A stretch of DNA of 64,000 bases from Sphingomonas sp. QA11 (GCF_028473665.1 NZ_CP098774.1:372001-436000); one strand, 5' to 3'. Shown: positions 40,973-51,879, counted from the stretch's first letter. The notes: generated by a model from the sequence alone, not told the origin. Numbers and translations: made by a program.

Positions 40973-41290
40973 TCAACCGGGCAGGCGGGGCGCGTTCTCA
41001 TTGGTCACGAGTCGGCAAAGCTCGACGCGACGATTGATGTCGAGCTTGGCGAAGACTCGCCGCAGATGCGTCGATACAGTCCAGTGGCTGATCCGGAGCA
41101 TCTGGGCGATCTCCTTGTTGGACAGGCCGCATGTCACCAGTTGTGCGATCTCCCGTTCCCGCAGCGACAGCAACTCGCTGGTGGTGGCAGGGTTGTGAAC
41201 GGTCGAGGTCGCCTTGCGCCCGGCGATCGCTCGTTCCGTTGCGTTGAGTACCCAGTTCTCGGGCTCACGCGCGCGGAGGCTCGCTGACAT
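40973..41290 (-). CDS. Stand-alone LuxR-type HTH regulator, last gene of the unusual operon
   Basis: 105 residues. A LuxR/NarL-type DNA-binding domain occupies about 40-98: LLSLREREIAQLVTCGLSNKEIAQMLRISHWTVSTHLRRVFAKLDINRRVELCRLV. The first 40 residues have no recognisable receiver or ligand domain, so it is a very short regulator. It lies 24 bases after the preceding gene and on the same strand, so it is likely part of the operon and may control it; an inverted repeat at 47747-47769 is a candidate target. Confidence 0.88.
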   Translation of the reverse strand: MSASLRAREPENWVLNATERAIAGRKATSTVHNPATTSELLSLREREIAQLVTCGLSNKEIAQMLRISHWTVSTHLRRVFAKLDINRRVELCRLVTNENAPRLPG

Positions 41291-41314
41291 TGATCCGTCC
41301 CCGCTAATAGTTAA

Positions 41315-42451
41315 TCAGAAGAGCGATGCCTTTGCTGCACGCGCAGCCGGCCTGAACGAAACGACATTGTTATCGATCAATCCCGGTTGTTTGCGCAATC
41401 CCAACGACTCAGCGCTTGTCAGCCAATCGTCGCATGCGTCGACAATAGCTTCAAGTAGAGACTCGAAATCAATTCGCACCGTTGTGAGGAGGTAATCCTC
41501 CGCCAGCCAGCGCAAGATATCGCGCCCGGTGACCGCCATACGACTGCGCTGAGATGTTACGGGGATTTCGTGGAGATAGCGTTTCATTACTTCCTCAAGC
41601 ACATCCCAGCCGCTATCTGCACCAAACAGATTGACGATATCCGGCGAACCGAGAATGTCGAACGCTTCCTGGAGCAGCGAGAGGACTTCACTGCGCAGTA
41701 CGGCGACATGGCCGTAAGAGACGTGCTTGAGATTCTGGCGCAGGTCCAGGCCTGAACGACGCACGACCGCCATGCTGCCGAACGTCTCGCGCCCGCCATC
41801 GGGACGCAGCACTTCCGACACGCGCTTGTCCTCGAAGAAACGCGATACGTGCTGGCAGAACGTGCTGAGCAGGGCGTGGAACGCGATGTTCGGCTCGGCA
41901 CCGGCAGGCGGCAGGGATTCGGTATAGCCGAACACCTTGCGATAGACCGACCGCCGTTCGCGCTGGGTATAGCGCAGCACCCGTTTGCGATCGAACTGAT
42001 AGAGCGCCAGGGCGCCGGGCCCGTCCGAAAGCCGCACCTCGCCCGACTGGAAGAGTTGCTGAAGCTTGAGCACGGCGCGGAACACGCCGGCGCGCTCGTG
42101 CTGGTAGATGTAGTAAAGATCGCCGACCGCCGTCAGGCGTTCGCGGCTGATCTGGTCGTCATAGGTCGGCACCAGCCCGACCGGTCGAACTTCGTCGAGC
42201 CGCGACGCGACATTGTCGCCGAGGCCGATCAGGCGGGCAAGGCCGTTGTCGCTATCGGGTGCACCGGGATCCGGCTTCAGCGCGTCCATCAACAGTGCCT
42301 CGGCATCGCTGATATACTGGTTGATCAGCTCGGCTTGTGCCGGCGTCTTGGCCAGCTCGTCGCGGGCGTCGCGCACCATCGTCGAGCGAAGGGCCTGCAA
42401 GGATGCAAGCAGATCGTTGAGTTCACCCAGGGTTTTCGGATTGTTGGCCAT
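41315..42451 (-). CDS. Unknown protein, fifth gene of the unusual operon
   Basis: 378 residues from ATG 42451 with GGAGAG upstream; the frame extends further but lacks support. Predominantly helical and charged: N-terminus MANNPKTLGELNDLLASLQALRSTMVRDARDELAKTPAQAEL-like, middle with RVLRYTQRERRSVYRKVFGY and FEDKRVSEVLRPDGGRETFGSMAVVRRSG, C-terminus VVSFRPAARAAKASLF. No signal peptide or membrane helix, no catalytic motif I can name. Gap to the upstream gene is 26 bases. Real gene on the evidence of a long open frame, ribosome site and operon position. Confidence 0.78.
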   Translation of the reverse strand: MANNPKTLGELNDLLASLQALRSTMVRDARDELAKTPAQAELINQYISDAEALLMDALKPDPGAPDSDNGLARLIGLGDNVASRLDEVRPVGLVPTYDDQISRERLTAVGDLYYIYQHERAGVFRAVLKLQQLFQSGEVRLSDGPGALALYQFDRKRVLRYTQRERRSVYRKVFGYTESLPPAGAEPNIAFHALLSTFCQHVSRFFEDKRVSEVLRPDGGRETFGSMAVVRRSGLDLRQNLKHVSYGHVAVLRSEVLSLLQEAFDILGSPDIVNLFGADSGWDVLEEVMKRYLHEIPVTSQRSRMAVTGRDILRWLAEDYLLTTVRIDFESLLEAIVDACDDWLTSAESLGLRKQPGLIDNNVVSFRPAARAAKASLF

Positions 42452-42477
42452 GGCGGTCTCTCCGGTGCGTTGATCGA

Positions 42478-44175
42478 TCAGGCAGTGGCGGAATAGTGGG
42501 CGCGCGGGTTCCCGCCGAGTTCCCCGGCATTGTCGGCGGCAGCGGTCAGGTAGCCGGTCAGCTCGACCAGCTGCTGGTGCGCGCCCAGTCGCGCGATGCC
42601 CATGCTGCGCGCCGCATGCTTGAAGCAATTGGCTGCCTCGGCCAGCGCGGCCAGCTCAAGGGCGAGGAGCACCGCTTCGCTCTGGCGCAATTCAGCGGCA
42701 CGGTTGCCCGCCTGTGCAAAGGGCCGTGCGACGCTGTCCACCCAGCGAAGGAACTGGCCGATGGACAATTGGGTCCTCGTCCCTTTGCCATGCGACAGGA
42801 ACTGGACCTCCTGCTCGTCCATGTCGGTGCCCGATTGCTCCAGCGCGGCTTCAAGCAGATCCACGCTGGTCAGCGCGCAGGTGAGCTGCGCCTCCAGGCG
42901 CGCGGCGTAGAGGCCGAGGCGATAGCGGTGCGGGTCGCGGATGAGGCGCCCGCCCATCGACGCGAGCAACTCCAGCAGATTGGCAAGCTCGGCACGCAGT
43001 TCCTCGTCCTCGACCAGGCTTGTCGGGGCACATACTTCTTCGTCGCGGAAGGTCGACAGCCAGGCGATGATTCTCTCGATCCCGTCGCCGGGGACGAGGG
43101 AGAATGACCGCGCCTTGGGAAGCGCCTCGCCTTCCTGCAGATAATCCAGGATCGCGAGCACCAGCCGGTGGAACTGGAAGGTCGCGCGGGCGGCGTTGAT
43201 TCCCATCGGATCGCGCGCGCTGGCGACAAGGCCGTTCAGCTCATCGCGAATGGCGGCGCGCTCGCGCTGCGGACCGGCTTCGGCACCCCGCGCAAGTTCG
43301 AAACGGGTGGTGACGGGCAGCCGGCCGATAATGTCCTCGACCGCGTCAGTCTCGGCCTGGAGCAGATCGGCATTCACGCGCTGGCCGCCCCGCAGCAGAT
43401 CGGAATCGCCGCTGGTACCGCGCGTCACGGTCCGCCGGTCGGTACGGTAATAGACGCGGTATCCGTCCTGTTCCCTGAAGGCGAAACTGTTCCTGAGCGC
43501 GTCGATCAGGCGCTGTCGCTTGACCTCCACGCTGCCGGTGTCGCCGAGTGTCGGGAAGCCGGCGGCGTTGAGCGAGGCGGCCATCTGGTCGGTCACCGTC
43601 GCGAAGGCGCCGGAACTGCGCCCGCGGGCAACCGAGCCACCTCCTTCCGAGATCATCGTGGCGAGGGTGATGCCGAGTTCCTCGACCGCAACGGCGGTTG
43701 CGTTGTCTTCCGGTTCCATGGTGCCTGTCTCCTTCGCGTCGATGCTGTGCGAAAAGTCTCTCGCCGCCTCGGCGAGGGACCCCGTCGAAGCCTTTAAGGT
43801 GTCGAATTGGCTTTCCAGATCGGCCCACAGGCGCTGGAGCTTAGGCTGGGCGGATTTACCCGAGACTTCGTCGAGCTGGCTGTCGAATTCGACGATGAAG
43901 TCGATGCTCAGGACGCTGTCGCCCAATGCCTCATGCAGCGACAGATAGGCCGCGATCGCCTCGCCATGGCCGCCTTCCGCAAGGCTCTCGATTGCTGTCG
44001 TCGAGTGATGCTCCGCTTTCGCCAGCCCCTCGCGGGCGGTTGCCAGCAGCCGCGTCTCGTTGCCCCTGCTCAGTTTCGCGACCATCTGGCGCGCTGCCTT
44101 CGCCAATTGGCGAAGGGCGAACAGCTCCTGCCCGAACCGCTCTCGCGCGGCGCTGGTGAAGGGGTCGTCCTCCAT
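42478..44175 (-). CDS. Unknown helical protein, fourth gene of the unusual operon, possibly a fusion
   Basis: 565 residues from ATG 44175, two bases after the peptidase-like gene, GGAGG about 11 bases upstream. Almost all helix: residues 1-150 (ERFGQELFALRQLAKAARQMVAKLSRGNETRLLATAREGLAKAEHHS) look like a helical bundle; residue 153 is a Met (MEPEDNATAVAVEELGITLATM) with AAGGAG 9 bases before it, so a second, 413-residue product could start at 43719. Later part includes RVYYRTDRRTVTRGTSGDSDLLRGG and LVPGDGIERIIAWLSTFRDEEV. No named domain, no signal peptide. Confidence 0.75.
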   Translation of the reverse strand: MEDDPFTSAARERFGQELFALRQLAKAARQMVAKLSRGNETRLLATAREGLAKAEHHSTTAIESLAEGGHGEAIAAYLSLHEALGDSVLSIDFIVEFDSQLDEVSGKSAQPKLQRLWADLESQFDTLKASTGSLAEAARDFSHSIDAKETGTMEPEDNATAVAVEELGITLATMISEGGGSVARGRSSGAFATVTDQMAASLNAAGFPTLGDTGSVEVKRQRLIDALRNSFAFREQDGYRVYYRTDRRTVTRGTSGDSDLLRGGQRVNADLLQAETDAVEDIIGRLPVTTRFELARGAEAGPQRERAAIRDELNGLVASARDPMGINAARATFQFHRLVLAILDYLQEGEALPKARSFSLVPGDGIERIIAWLSTFRDEEVCAPTSLVEDEELRAELANLLELLASMGGRLIRDPHRYRLGLYAARLEAQLTCALTSVDLLEAALEQSGTDMDEQEVQFLSHGKGTRTQLSIGQFLRWVDSVARPFAQAGNRAAELRQSEAVLLALELAALAEAANCFKHAARSMGIARLGAHQQLVELTGYLTAAADNAGELGGNPRAHYSATA

Positions 44176-44177
44176 CG

Positions 44178-45521
44178 TCAGCACCTCCCCAGCGCATCGT
44201 AGAAGTTGCGGTGGATCGTGGCGGGCGAGACCCGTGCCCAGGCGAGCGCCTGGCGCGCCGCCGCGATGAGGAAGCGTTCGGGAAGGATGCCGGTATCGGT
44301 GCCGGTCTGAAGCCGCTCGGCGGCCTCGCGCACCAGCTCGGCATGCTTGGGCTCGAACCGGATGACATCGGCGAGTGCCTTGTCGCCATATTCGTCGAAG
44401 CTTTCGAAGCAGATCGCATCGAGCACCGCGTCGATCTGCTCGGGCAGCCGCGCCCACACCCATTGCGGCACGGGTTTCCAGGCGCTGGCCGGATACAGCG
44501 CGTCCCAGGCACGGCGGAAGGCTGCCGCGTCGCCGGCGAAGCCGATGCGCTCGAGCAGGCGAATGTTGAGCGGTACGCGAATGATCGGGGTGGGGTGCAC
44601 CGCTTCGTCGTTCCACGCCGCGGTCGACGCGCGCGACCGGCCGACCACGTCCATCAGCGCGCCAACATAGGCGGGACCGATCAGCAACAGGCCGGAGAGG
44701 TCGGCATAGGTTTCCTTGTGCCAGCGCTGCCATACCTCGGCATTGCGCGCCGGGAGCCTGTGCGCGGCGAAGGATTCGGCGATCCGGCGGGGCATCAGGT
44801 CCCACAGGCCGAGATCGCTCTGGAGATTGTGCGACACCTCATGCGGCACCGCGCCCAGCGACCAGGGATTGAGCAGCCGGTGATACGGCACCTTGACCAG
44901 AGGGAAGGGGTTGAGCTGCTGCCCAAGCTTGCTGAGCCGCACGCCCCGCCGGAACGTGGCCGGACCGAAGCCGGTTTCCATATAGGTGAGCGGGGAGGGT
45001 GACGGGATCGAGCGCGCCTTGCCGAGCCCCATATACACTGCCTGGTAGCAATCGAGCGCGATGCGATCGAGTGCGCCGAGCCAGGGCGCGAACGATCCGG
45101 TGCGCTGACCGAAGACGTTCAGGTAGAATTCCCAGATCTGTTCTGTCTCCCGCGCGCGGGTCTCGCTGCGTTCCTTGAGATTGAGCAAGGTGGCGCGCCC
45201 CTTGTCGCCGGCGCCGGCGAGATCGCGGGCATGCAGTGCCAGGCCGCGTTCCTCGACCTGCTGGCGTCGCCGGGCGGCATCGATCAGCGCGTTGACCGTC
45301 TTGAGGTGGGAGCGGTCGGGCGCATTCGGGCCGCGGCCGAACTCGCCCTCGCGGAACGGGCGCATGCCGCTCACATAGCGGTCGGCATTCACCGCCGTCC
45401 GCCAGGCGAAATAGGGCAGCGCGCTGGCCCCGCCGGCCGGGTCGGGCGTGCCGGTGACGGCGCCTGCTCCCGCGCCGGTGGCCATGCCCGCCGCCGCGGC
45501 GTCGAGGTCGAGAAAGGCCAT
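44178..45521 (-). CDS. Predicted zinc metallopeptidase (gluzincin-like), third gene of the unusual operon
   Basis: 447 residues from ATG 45521, five bases after the preceding gene. HEVSH at 227-231 in the context AVPHEVSHNLQSDLG, followed 39 residues later by ETYAD (E270-D274). HExxH plus a downstream E-x3-D is the zinc-site plan of gluzincins such as thermolysin and M13 peptidases, so it is probably catalytically competent. No other known domain: N-terminus is Ala/Gly-rich (DAAAAGMATGAGAGAVTG), and a long helical C-terminus has RFLIAAARQALAWARV. No signal peptide. Substrate unknown; the acidic protein encoded upstream is a candidate. Confidence 0.82.
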   Translation of the reverse strand: MAFLDLDAAAAGMATGAGAGAVTGTPDPAGGASALPYFAWRTAVNADRYVSGMRPFREGEFGRGPNAPDRSHLKTVNALIDAARRRQQVEERGLALHARDLAGAGDKGRATLLNLKERSETRARETEQIWEFYLNVFGQRTGSFAPWLGALDRIALDCYQAVYMGLGKARSIPSPSPLTYMETGFGPATFRRGVRLSKLGQQLNPFPLVKVPYHRLLNPWSLGAVPHEVSHNLQSDLGLWDLMPRRIAESFAAHRLPARNAEVWQRWHKETYADLSGLLLIGPAYVGALMDVVGRSRASTAAWNDEAVHPTPIIRVPLNIRLLERIGFAGDAAAFRRAWDALYPASAWKPVPQWVWARLPEQIDAVLDAICFESFDEYGDKALADVIRFEPKHAELVREAAERLQTGTDTGILPERFLIAAARQALAWARVSPATIHRNFYDALGRC

Positions 45522-45526
45522 GGCGC

Positions 45527-46663
45527 TCACGGTGCCAGCTCGGCCTGGCGTTTGCCGCCGCTCTTCTTGCCGGTGGCCACGACCGCCGCCACCGTCGCCA
45601 GCATCTTGAACGCCGGGGAAAGGTCGGAGGCGACGACCGCGTTGACCGCCTTGGCGAGGGCTGAGGTGTTGACCTGATCGACGATACCGAGCTCGGTCGC
45701 GGCCGAGGCCACCGCCGAGGCTACCACGGCACTGATGACGGTACCGTCCAAGGTGCCGCCGCCATCGGACGAACTGATCAGGCTGACGATCTGCTGGATA
45801 AAATTGCTGCTGGACAGGTTCGCCAGTCTGTCGACTACCTCCGGCATCACGCCGCCACCGGGATAGACGATCGGCAGCATCGCCTTTCTGAAGGATGCCG
45901 GCGCGCGATTGCGGATCAGCGCGATCGCCTGCTGCCGCGCACGCGCGCGGTCTTCGGCACCCTTCACGCGTTGTTGCGCGCGGTCGGTCCTGGTGCGGTC
46001 GACACCAATGCTGGCCTGCTTGTTGGCGCGGCTCCGTTTCGAGGTAGGATCCATCGCATGGTCGGCCTCGGTTTCGGACTCTGACGACATGCCCCGTTGC
46101 AGGCGCGTGATCGCGTCCGTGGCGGCTCGGCGCAGCGATGCGAGTTCGTCGGCGCGGACTCCCGGTGCGGCGCCGTTCGGCCGTGCGGCGTCGATCGGGA
46201 CAGGCGATCTTTGCGGACCGGGCACCATCCATCGTGGGGTGGGCCGTGCTGTCGTCGGGAGGGAGGGGCCGCGTCCAATGCCGGCCATCGGCATGGTCGG
46301 TAGGCGAGGGGCGATCGCCGGGCGGGGACCTGCCGGGGTTGTCATCGTCGGCGCGGGTCGCGTTGCCGGGCCACGCATATCGAGTTGCGCCAGCGTTCCA
46401 AGTACCTGCTTCAGGCCGGTAAGCGCCGTACGCAATTGCGGGTCTGCACGACCGGCTGGCGTCGCCGCCACGGCGAAGCCTGTGGCGGCGAGCTGATGCG
46501 CGCCCGCTTCGGCGCGGTGGACATTGGCGAGGAAACGGTGCCGCGCGATGGGCGTGGCCTTGCTCCAGGAGGCGGCGTGCCATTGCTTCAGGCGCGCTGC
46601 CTGCTGTCCAAGCGCCTTTGCCTGGGCCATCAGGGCAGGTGTCGTCGGGACCGGGTTTGCCAT
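45527..46663 (-). CDS. Unknown Pro/Ala-rich protein, second gene of the unusual operon
   Basis: 378 residues from ATG 46663 with GGAGGG upstream. Helical N-terminus (ALMAQAKALGQQAARLKQWHAASW), a Pro-rich linker at about 95-165 (GPATRPAPTMTTPAGPRPAIAPRLP), a basic region (SKRSRANKQASIGVDRTRTDRAQQRVKGAEDRARARQQA) and an Ala/Val-rich C-terminal third (DGTVISAVVASAVASAATELGIVDQVN) that may insert or self-associate. No signal peptide and no family I recognise. It starts 69 bases after the acidic gene ends. Confidence 0.75.
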   Translation of the reverse strand: MANPVPTTPALMAQAKALGQQAARLKQWHAASWSKATPIARHRFLANVHRAEAGAHQLAATGFAVAATPAGRADPQLRTALTGLKQVLGTLAQLDMRGPATRPAPTMTTPAGPRPAIAPRLPTMPMAGIGRGPSLPTTARPTPRWMVPGPQRSPVPIDAARPNGAAPGVRADELASLRRAATDAITRLQRGMSSESETEADHAMDPTSKRSRANKQASIGVDRTRTDRAQQRVKGAEDRARARQQAIALIRNRAPASFRKAMLPIVYPGGGVMPEVVDRLANLSSSNFIQQIVSLISSSDGGGTLDGTVISAVVASAVASAATELGIVDQVNTSALAKAVNAVVASDLSPAFKMLATVAAVVATGKKSGGKRQAELAP

Positions 46664-46732
46664 TGCTACCCTCCGCAAGTTGGCATTCGGGGACAGGCGG
46701 TGCGGGGGATCGCCCGCGCCGCCCTGCACGCC

Positions 46733-47650
46733 TCAGAAGAAGCGCTCGGCGCCGGCCACGGCCCGGCGATCGATGCCGCGCTTCTTCGCCGCATTCTGCG
46801 CGAGCGCCTTGGCGATCGACTGGGGATTGGCCAGGGTGCGGCTGGCATGCCGCGCCATCACCCGCACCGCGGTCTTCGGTGTCACCGGCCGGCCGGTCTG
46901 GGCCTTCTGGGTGAGCGTCGCGACTGTCTTCTTCTGGATGGTCGGCAGCATGCGGATCAGCGCCCTGGCGCGGGGATCGCCGGCGGCGGACAGGCGGCGC
47001 GCGACATCGCTACCCGCCTTGGCGAGCACCGGCACGACTGCCCGCACGGGCAGAGGAGCGCGGCTGGCGATCGTCACGGTGATGGCGGAGCCGAACATGC
47101 CGGCATCGTTCGGGTTCGCCCTCGTCGCCGCGACCGCCATCGATTCCGAAAGCTGATCGTCGTCACGGGAAACGCGCACCGGCGCATTCAGCTCGTCCTC
47201 GGTTTCGCCCTCTTCCTCGCCTTCCATCTGCTTGACGAAGCCGCCGAGCTTGCTGCCGAGCATGGCGCCCGCCGGGCCGCCCAGCGCGCCGCCGATCACC
47301 GATCCGATCTGCGGGGCGAATTTCTTGGCGATCGGCGCGACGACCTTCGCCGCCTTCTTGGCTGCATCCCAGATCTTGCCGAAGAATTCCTCGCCTTCCT
47401 GGTCGCCGAAGGGGTCGAAGCCTTCGCCTTCGAGCTCGCCTTCCCAGTAATTGTCGGCGGCGCCAAATTGGTCGAAGCCGTCGCCATATTGGTCGCTCAG
47501 CTGATCGAAGCCGTCGCCCGCGAAATCCTCGAAGTCGCCGCCAAAGCCCTCGCCTTCATATTCGGCATTCATGAAGCCATAGCCGCCGACCTCGTTCAGC
47601 TCGAACGGGTCGCCTTCCAACTCGCCGAAATTCTGCTGGTTCTCGTACAT
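46733..47650 (-). CDS. Acidic E/F/G/D-rich protein with cationic helix and glycine zipper, first gene of the unusual operon
   Basis: 305 residues from ATG 47650 with GAGGAGG upstream. Residues 1-88 are rich in Glu, Asp, Phe, Gly (ELEGDPFELNEVGGYGF... EYEGEGFGGDFEDF... DGFDQFGAADNYWEGELEGEGF). Residues 90-112 switch to a cationic amphipathic helix (FFGKIWDAAKKAAKVVAPIAKKFAP), then 115-138 a glycine zipper (GSVIGGALGGPAGAMLGSKLGG), a second acidic patch (142-154) and a C-terminal helical domain with PVRAVVPVLAKAGSDVARRL and LIRMLPTIQKKTVATL...GRPVTPKTAVRVMARHASRTLANP. I recall similar acidic proteins with this C-terminal RGRPVTP motif of unknown function in other bacteria. No signal peptide. 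Membrane activity is only a hypothesis. Confidence 0.82.
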   Translation of the reverse strand: MYENQQNFGELEGDPFELNEVGGYGFMNAEYEGEGFGGDFEDFAGDGFDQLSDQYGDGFDQFGAADNYWEGELEGEGFDPFGDQEGEEFFGKIWDAAKKAAKVVAPIAKKFAPQIGSVIGGALGGPAGAMLGSKLGGFVKQMEGEEEGETEDELNAPVRVSRDDDQLSESMAVAATRANPNDAGMFGSAITVTIASRAPLPVRAVVPVLAKAGSDVARRLSAAGDPRARALIRMLPTIQKKTVATLTQKAQTGRPVTPKTAVRVMARHASRTLANPQSIAKALAQNAAKKRGIDRRAVAGAERFF

Positions 47651-47746
47651 GGCTCGCCTCCTCGCGAAATCTCGACCCGCAGGGGGTCCGGCGCGGGTCT
47701 GCTCCCAGGTCCGCGAGAGGATATGACCATGTTCGGGTGGTCCGCC

Positions 47747-47769
47747 GGTAGTCGCGTGCATCGACTACC
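47747..47769. promoter_or_regulatory. Inverted repeat upstream of the unusual operon
   Basis: GGTAGTCG and CGACTACC are perfect 8-base arms around seven bases, about 100 bases before the ATG of the acidic-protein gene. A further GGTAG half-site follows at about 47775-47780, forming another CTACC/GGTAG dyad with the second arm. Candidate site for the LuxR-type protein of the same operon. Confidence 0.5.
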
Positions 47770-47838
47770 ATAAGTGGGGTAGCATGTTTGCTGGCGAGGG
47801 CGGCCGTCAGGGCCAAGCCAGGCCGGGGTCGGGCGAGG

Positions 47839-48213
47839 TCAGCCGGCGCAGACCAAAGCGAGGATTTCGTCGCCCGAGGGTTGTTCGTTCAATGGCTGGG
47901 TGAAGGGCTTGGCCGGGTCGGGCTTCCTGATGCCGGTCTGCACACCCTTGTTATAGAGTTCGGCGCGGCCGATCGTGATCAGCTTGCTCTGGCAATCGAG
48001 CATCACGTCGGCGATCGCGTAGCGCGGATCGCCGATCTTGCCCGCGCGCAGGCGGAAATAGCGCAGCGTACCCGATGCCTTGATGCTGTCCGTCGCGACG
48101 GCGCTGGCATAGCCGTCCGCGGTGACGAAATCCTTCCACTCCTCCGCCGCCGCAGCGACGGGAACGGCGGCGACCGCCAGGGCCAAGGACCAGACGATCG
48201 CCATTCGCATCAT
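47839..48213 (-). CDS. Small exported protein, possibly adhesin-E-like
   Basis: 124 residues from ATG 48213 (GAGGA just upstream, itself overlapping the end of aconitase). Signal peptide MMRMAIVWSLALAVAAVPVAAAA; mature part EEWKDFVTADGYASAVATDSIKASGTLRYFRLRAGKIGDPRYAIADVMLDCQSKLITIGRAELY and a C-terminal Cys (LALVCAG). The pair of cysteines, D-C-Q-x3-I motif and length recall the surface-adhesin protein E family, but the similarity is weak by eye. It follows acnA closely on the same strand. Confidence 0.65.
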   Translation of the reverse strand: MMRMAIVWSLALAVAAVPVAAAAEEWKDFVTADGYASAVATDSIKASGTLRYFRLRAGKIGDPRYAIADVMLDCQSKLITIGRAELYNKGVQTGIRKPDPAKPFTQPLNEQPSGDEILALVCAG

Positions 48214-48220
48214 GTCTTCC

Positions 48221-50890
<2,670 letters not shown>

Positions 50891-51150
50891 CTGGGGCGGG
50901 TTCCTTCCCTGTCTGGCCGGGCGCGGCGGGGAGGCGGAAAGTTCCGCGCGGGCGCGCTCCGGGTTGTGCGAATGCGAAGAGTCGCGCGGGCCTTAGCAAG
51001 AGGGGGCGGGTTGGGGAAGGGTGGCGGTGATCGGAATTACGGGTCACCGTTATCGCCCCCGTCACCCGGGCCGGCACCGCCCCGGTTGGGTCGTTTCCGA
51101 TGATAAAATCATGAATTTCGCCGCCTTGTCGTGCCGCAAAGCCCTGGCGA

Positions 51151-51810
51151 TCATTCGCGAAGCTGCTCGACCTGCGGACGAAACAAGGCGGCCGAAGTTT
51201 CGGACCTGAGTTCGCCACGGGCCTGAACCATGATCTGCATTCCGCCCCATAGTCCCAGCCCGGCCATCATTGTCGCGACGACCAGATCGGGCCACGCCGT
51301 ACCGGTGCCGAACACGCCGAGCGCGGCGGCCATCACCGCGAGGTTGCCGATCGCGTCGTTGCGGGAGCAGATCCAGACCGACCGCATGTTCGCGTCGCCC
51401 GTGCGATAGCGATAGAGAAGGACCGCGACCGCGAGATTCACGGCGAGCGCGATGAGGCCGACCACGCCCATCATCTCCGCATGCGGCACGGACCCGTTCA
51501 GCGCGCTCCACAATGTGGCGCCGAGGATGGCGAGGCCGAACAGGAAGATCGTCGCGCCCTTCAGCAGCGCCGCGCGAGCGCGCCAGGCGAGCGCCATGCC
51601 GGCGACGCCAAGGCTGATCGCGTAGTTGGCTGAATCCCCGAGGAAATCGAGGGCATCTGCCTGCAGCGCCTTCGAATCACCGGCGATGCCAGCGCTGATC
51701 TCGCCCAGGAACATCGCGGCATTCAGGATGAGCGCGATCCACAGGATGCGGCGCCAGCGCGGATCGTTCGTCGCGTTCTTGTTTTCGCCAGGGCAGCTTG
51801 TGCAGGCCAT
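51151..51810 (-). CDS. Cation-diffusion-facilitator (CDF) efflux protein
   Basis: 219 residues from ATG 51810 with GAGGAC upstream. Six helices. The metal site of helix 2, ALQADALDFLGDSANYAIS (D-x3-D), is clear; helix 5 has SRNDAIGNLAVM (N/D pair in place of the usual H-x3-D). N-terminal MACTSCPGENKNATNDPRW with CxxC may bind metal. A shorter CDF without a C-terminal cytoplasmic domain. Exports Zn, Cd, Co or similar. It is divergent from a MerR regulator with a MerR operator between them. Confidence 0.88.
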   Translation of the reverse strand: MACTSCPGENKNATNDPRWRRILWIALILNAAMFLGEISAGIAGDSKALQADALDFLGDSANYAISLGVAGMALAWRARAALLKGATIFLFGLAILGATLWSALNGSVPHAEMMGVVGLIALAVNLAVAVLLYRYRTGDANMRSVWICSRNDAIGNLAVMAAALGVFGTGTAWPDLVVATMMAGLGLWGGMQIMVQARGELRSETSAALFRPQVEQLRE

Positions 51811-51843
51811 CTTTGTCCTCTCGACAGTTTCCGAGTCGGACAG

Positions 51844-51876
51844 GCATATGCACCCTGTAGCGACTACAGGGTCAAG
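51844..51876 (-). promoter_or_regulatory. MerR-type operator/promoter for the CDF gene
   Basis: ACCCTGTAG-CGA-CTACAGGGT (51852-51872) is a perfect 9-bp-arm dyad. Read toward the CDF gene it lies between TTGACC (-35-like, at 51876-51871) and CATATG/TATGCC (-10-like, near 51851-51846) with about 19 bases between, the long spacer typical of promoters activated by DNA-twisting MerR proteins. Confidence 0.88.
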
Positions 51877-51879
51877 CGG

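Noticed and set aside
51021..51209. 62-codon open frame between aconitase and CDF genes
   Set aside because: Runs into the CDF 3' end and has no supporting features.
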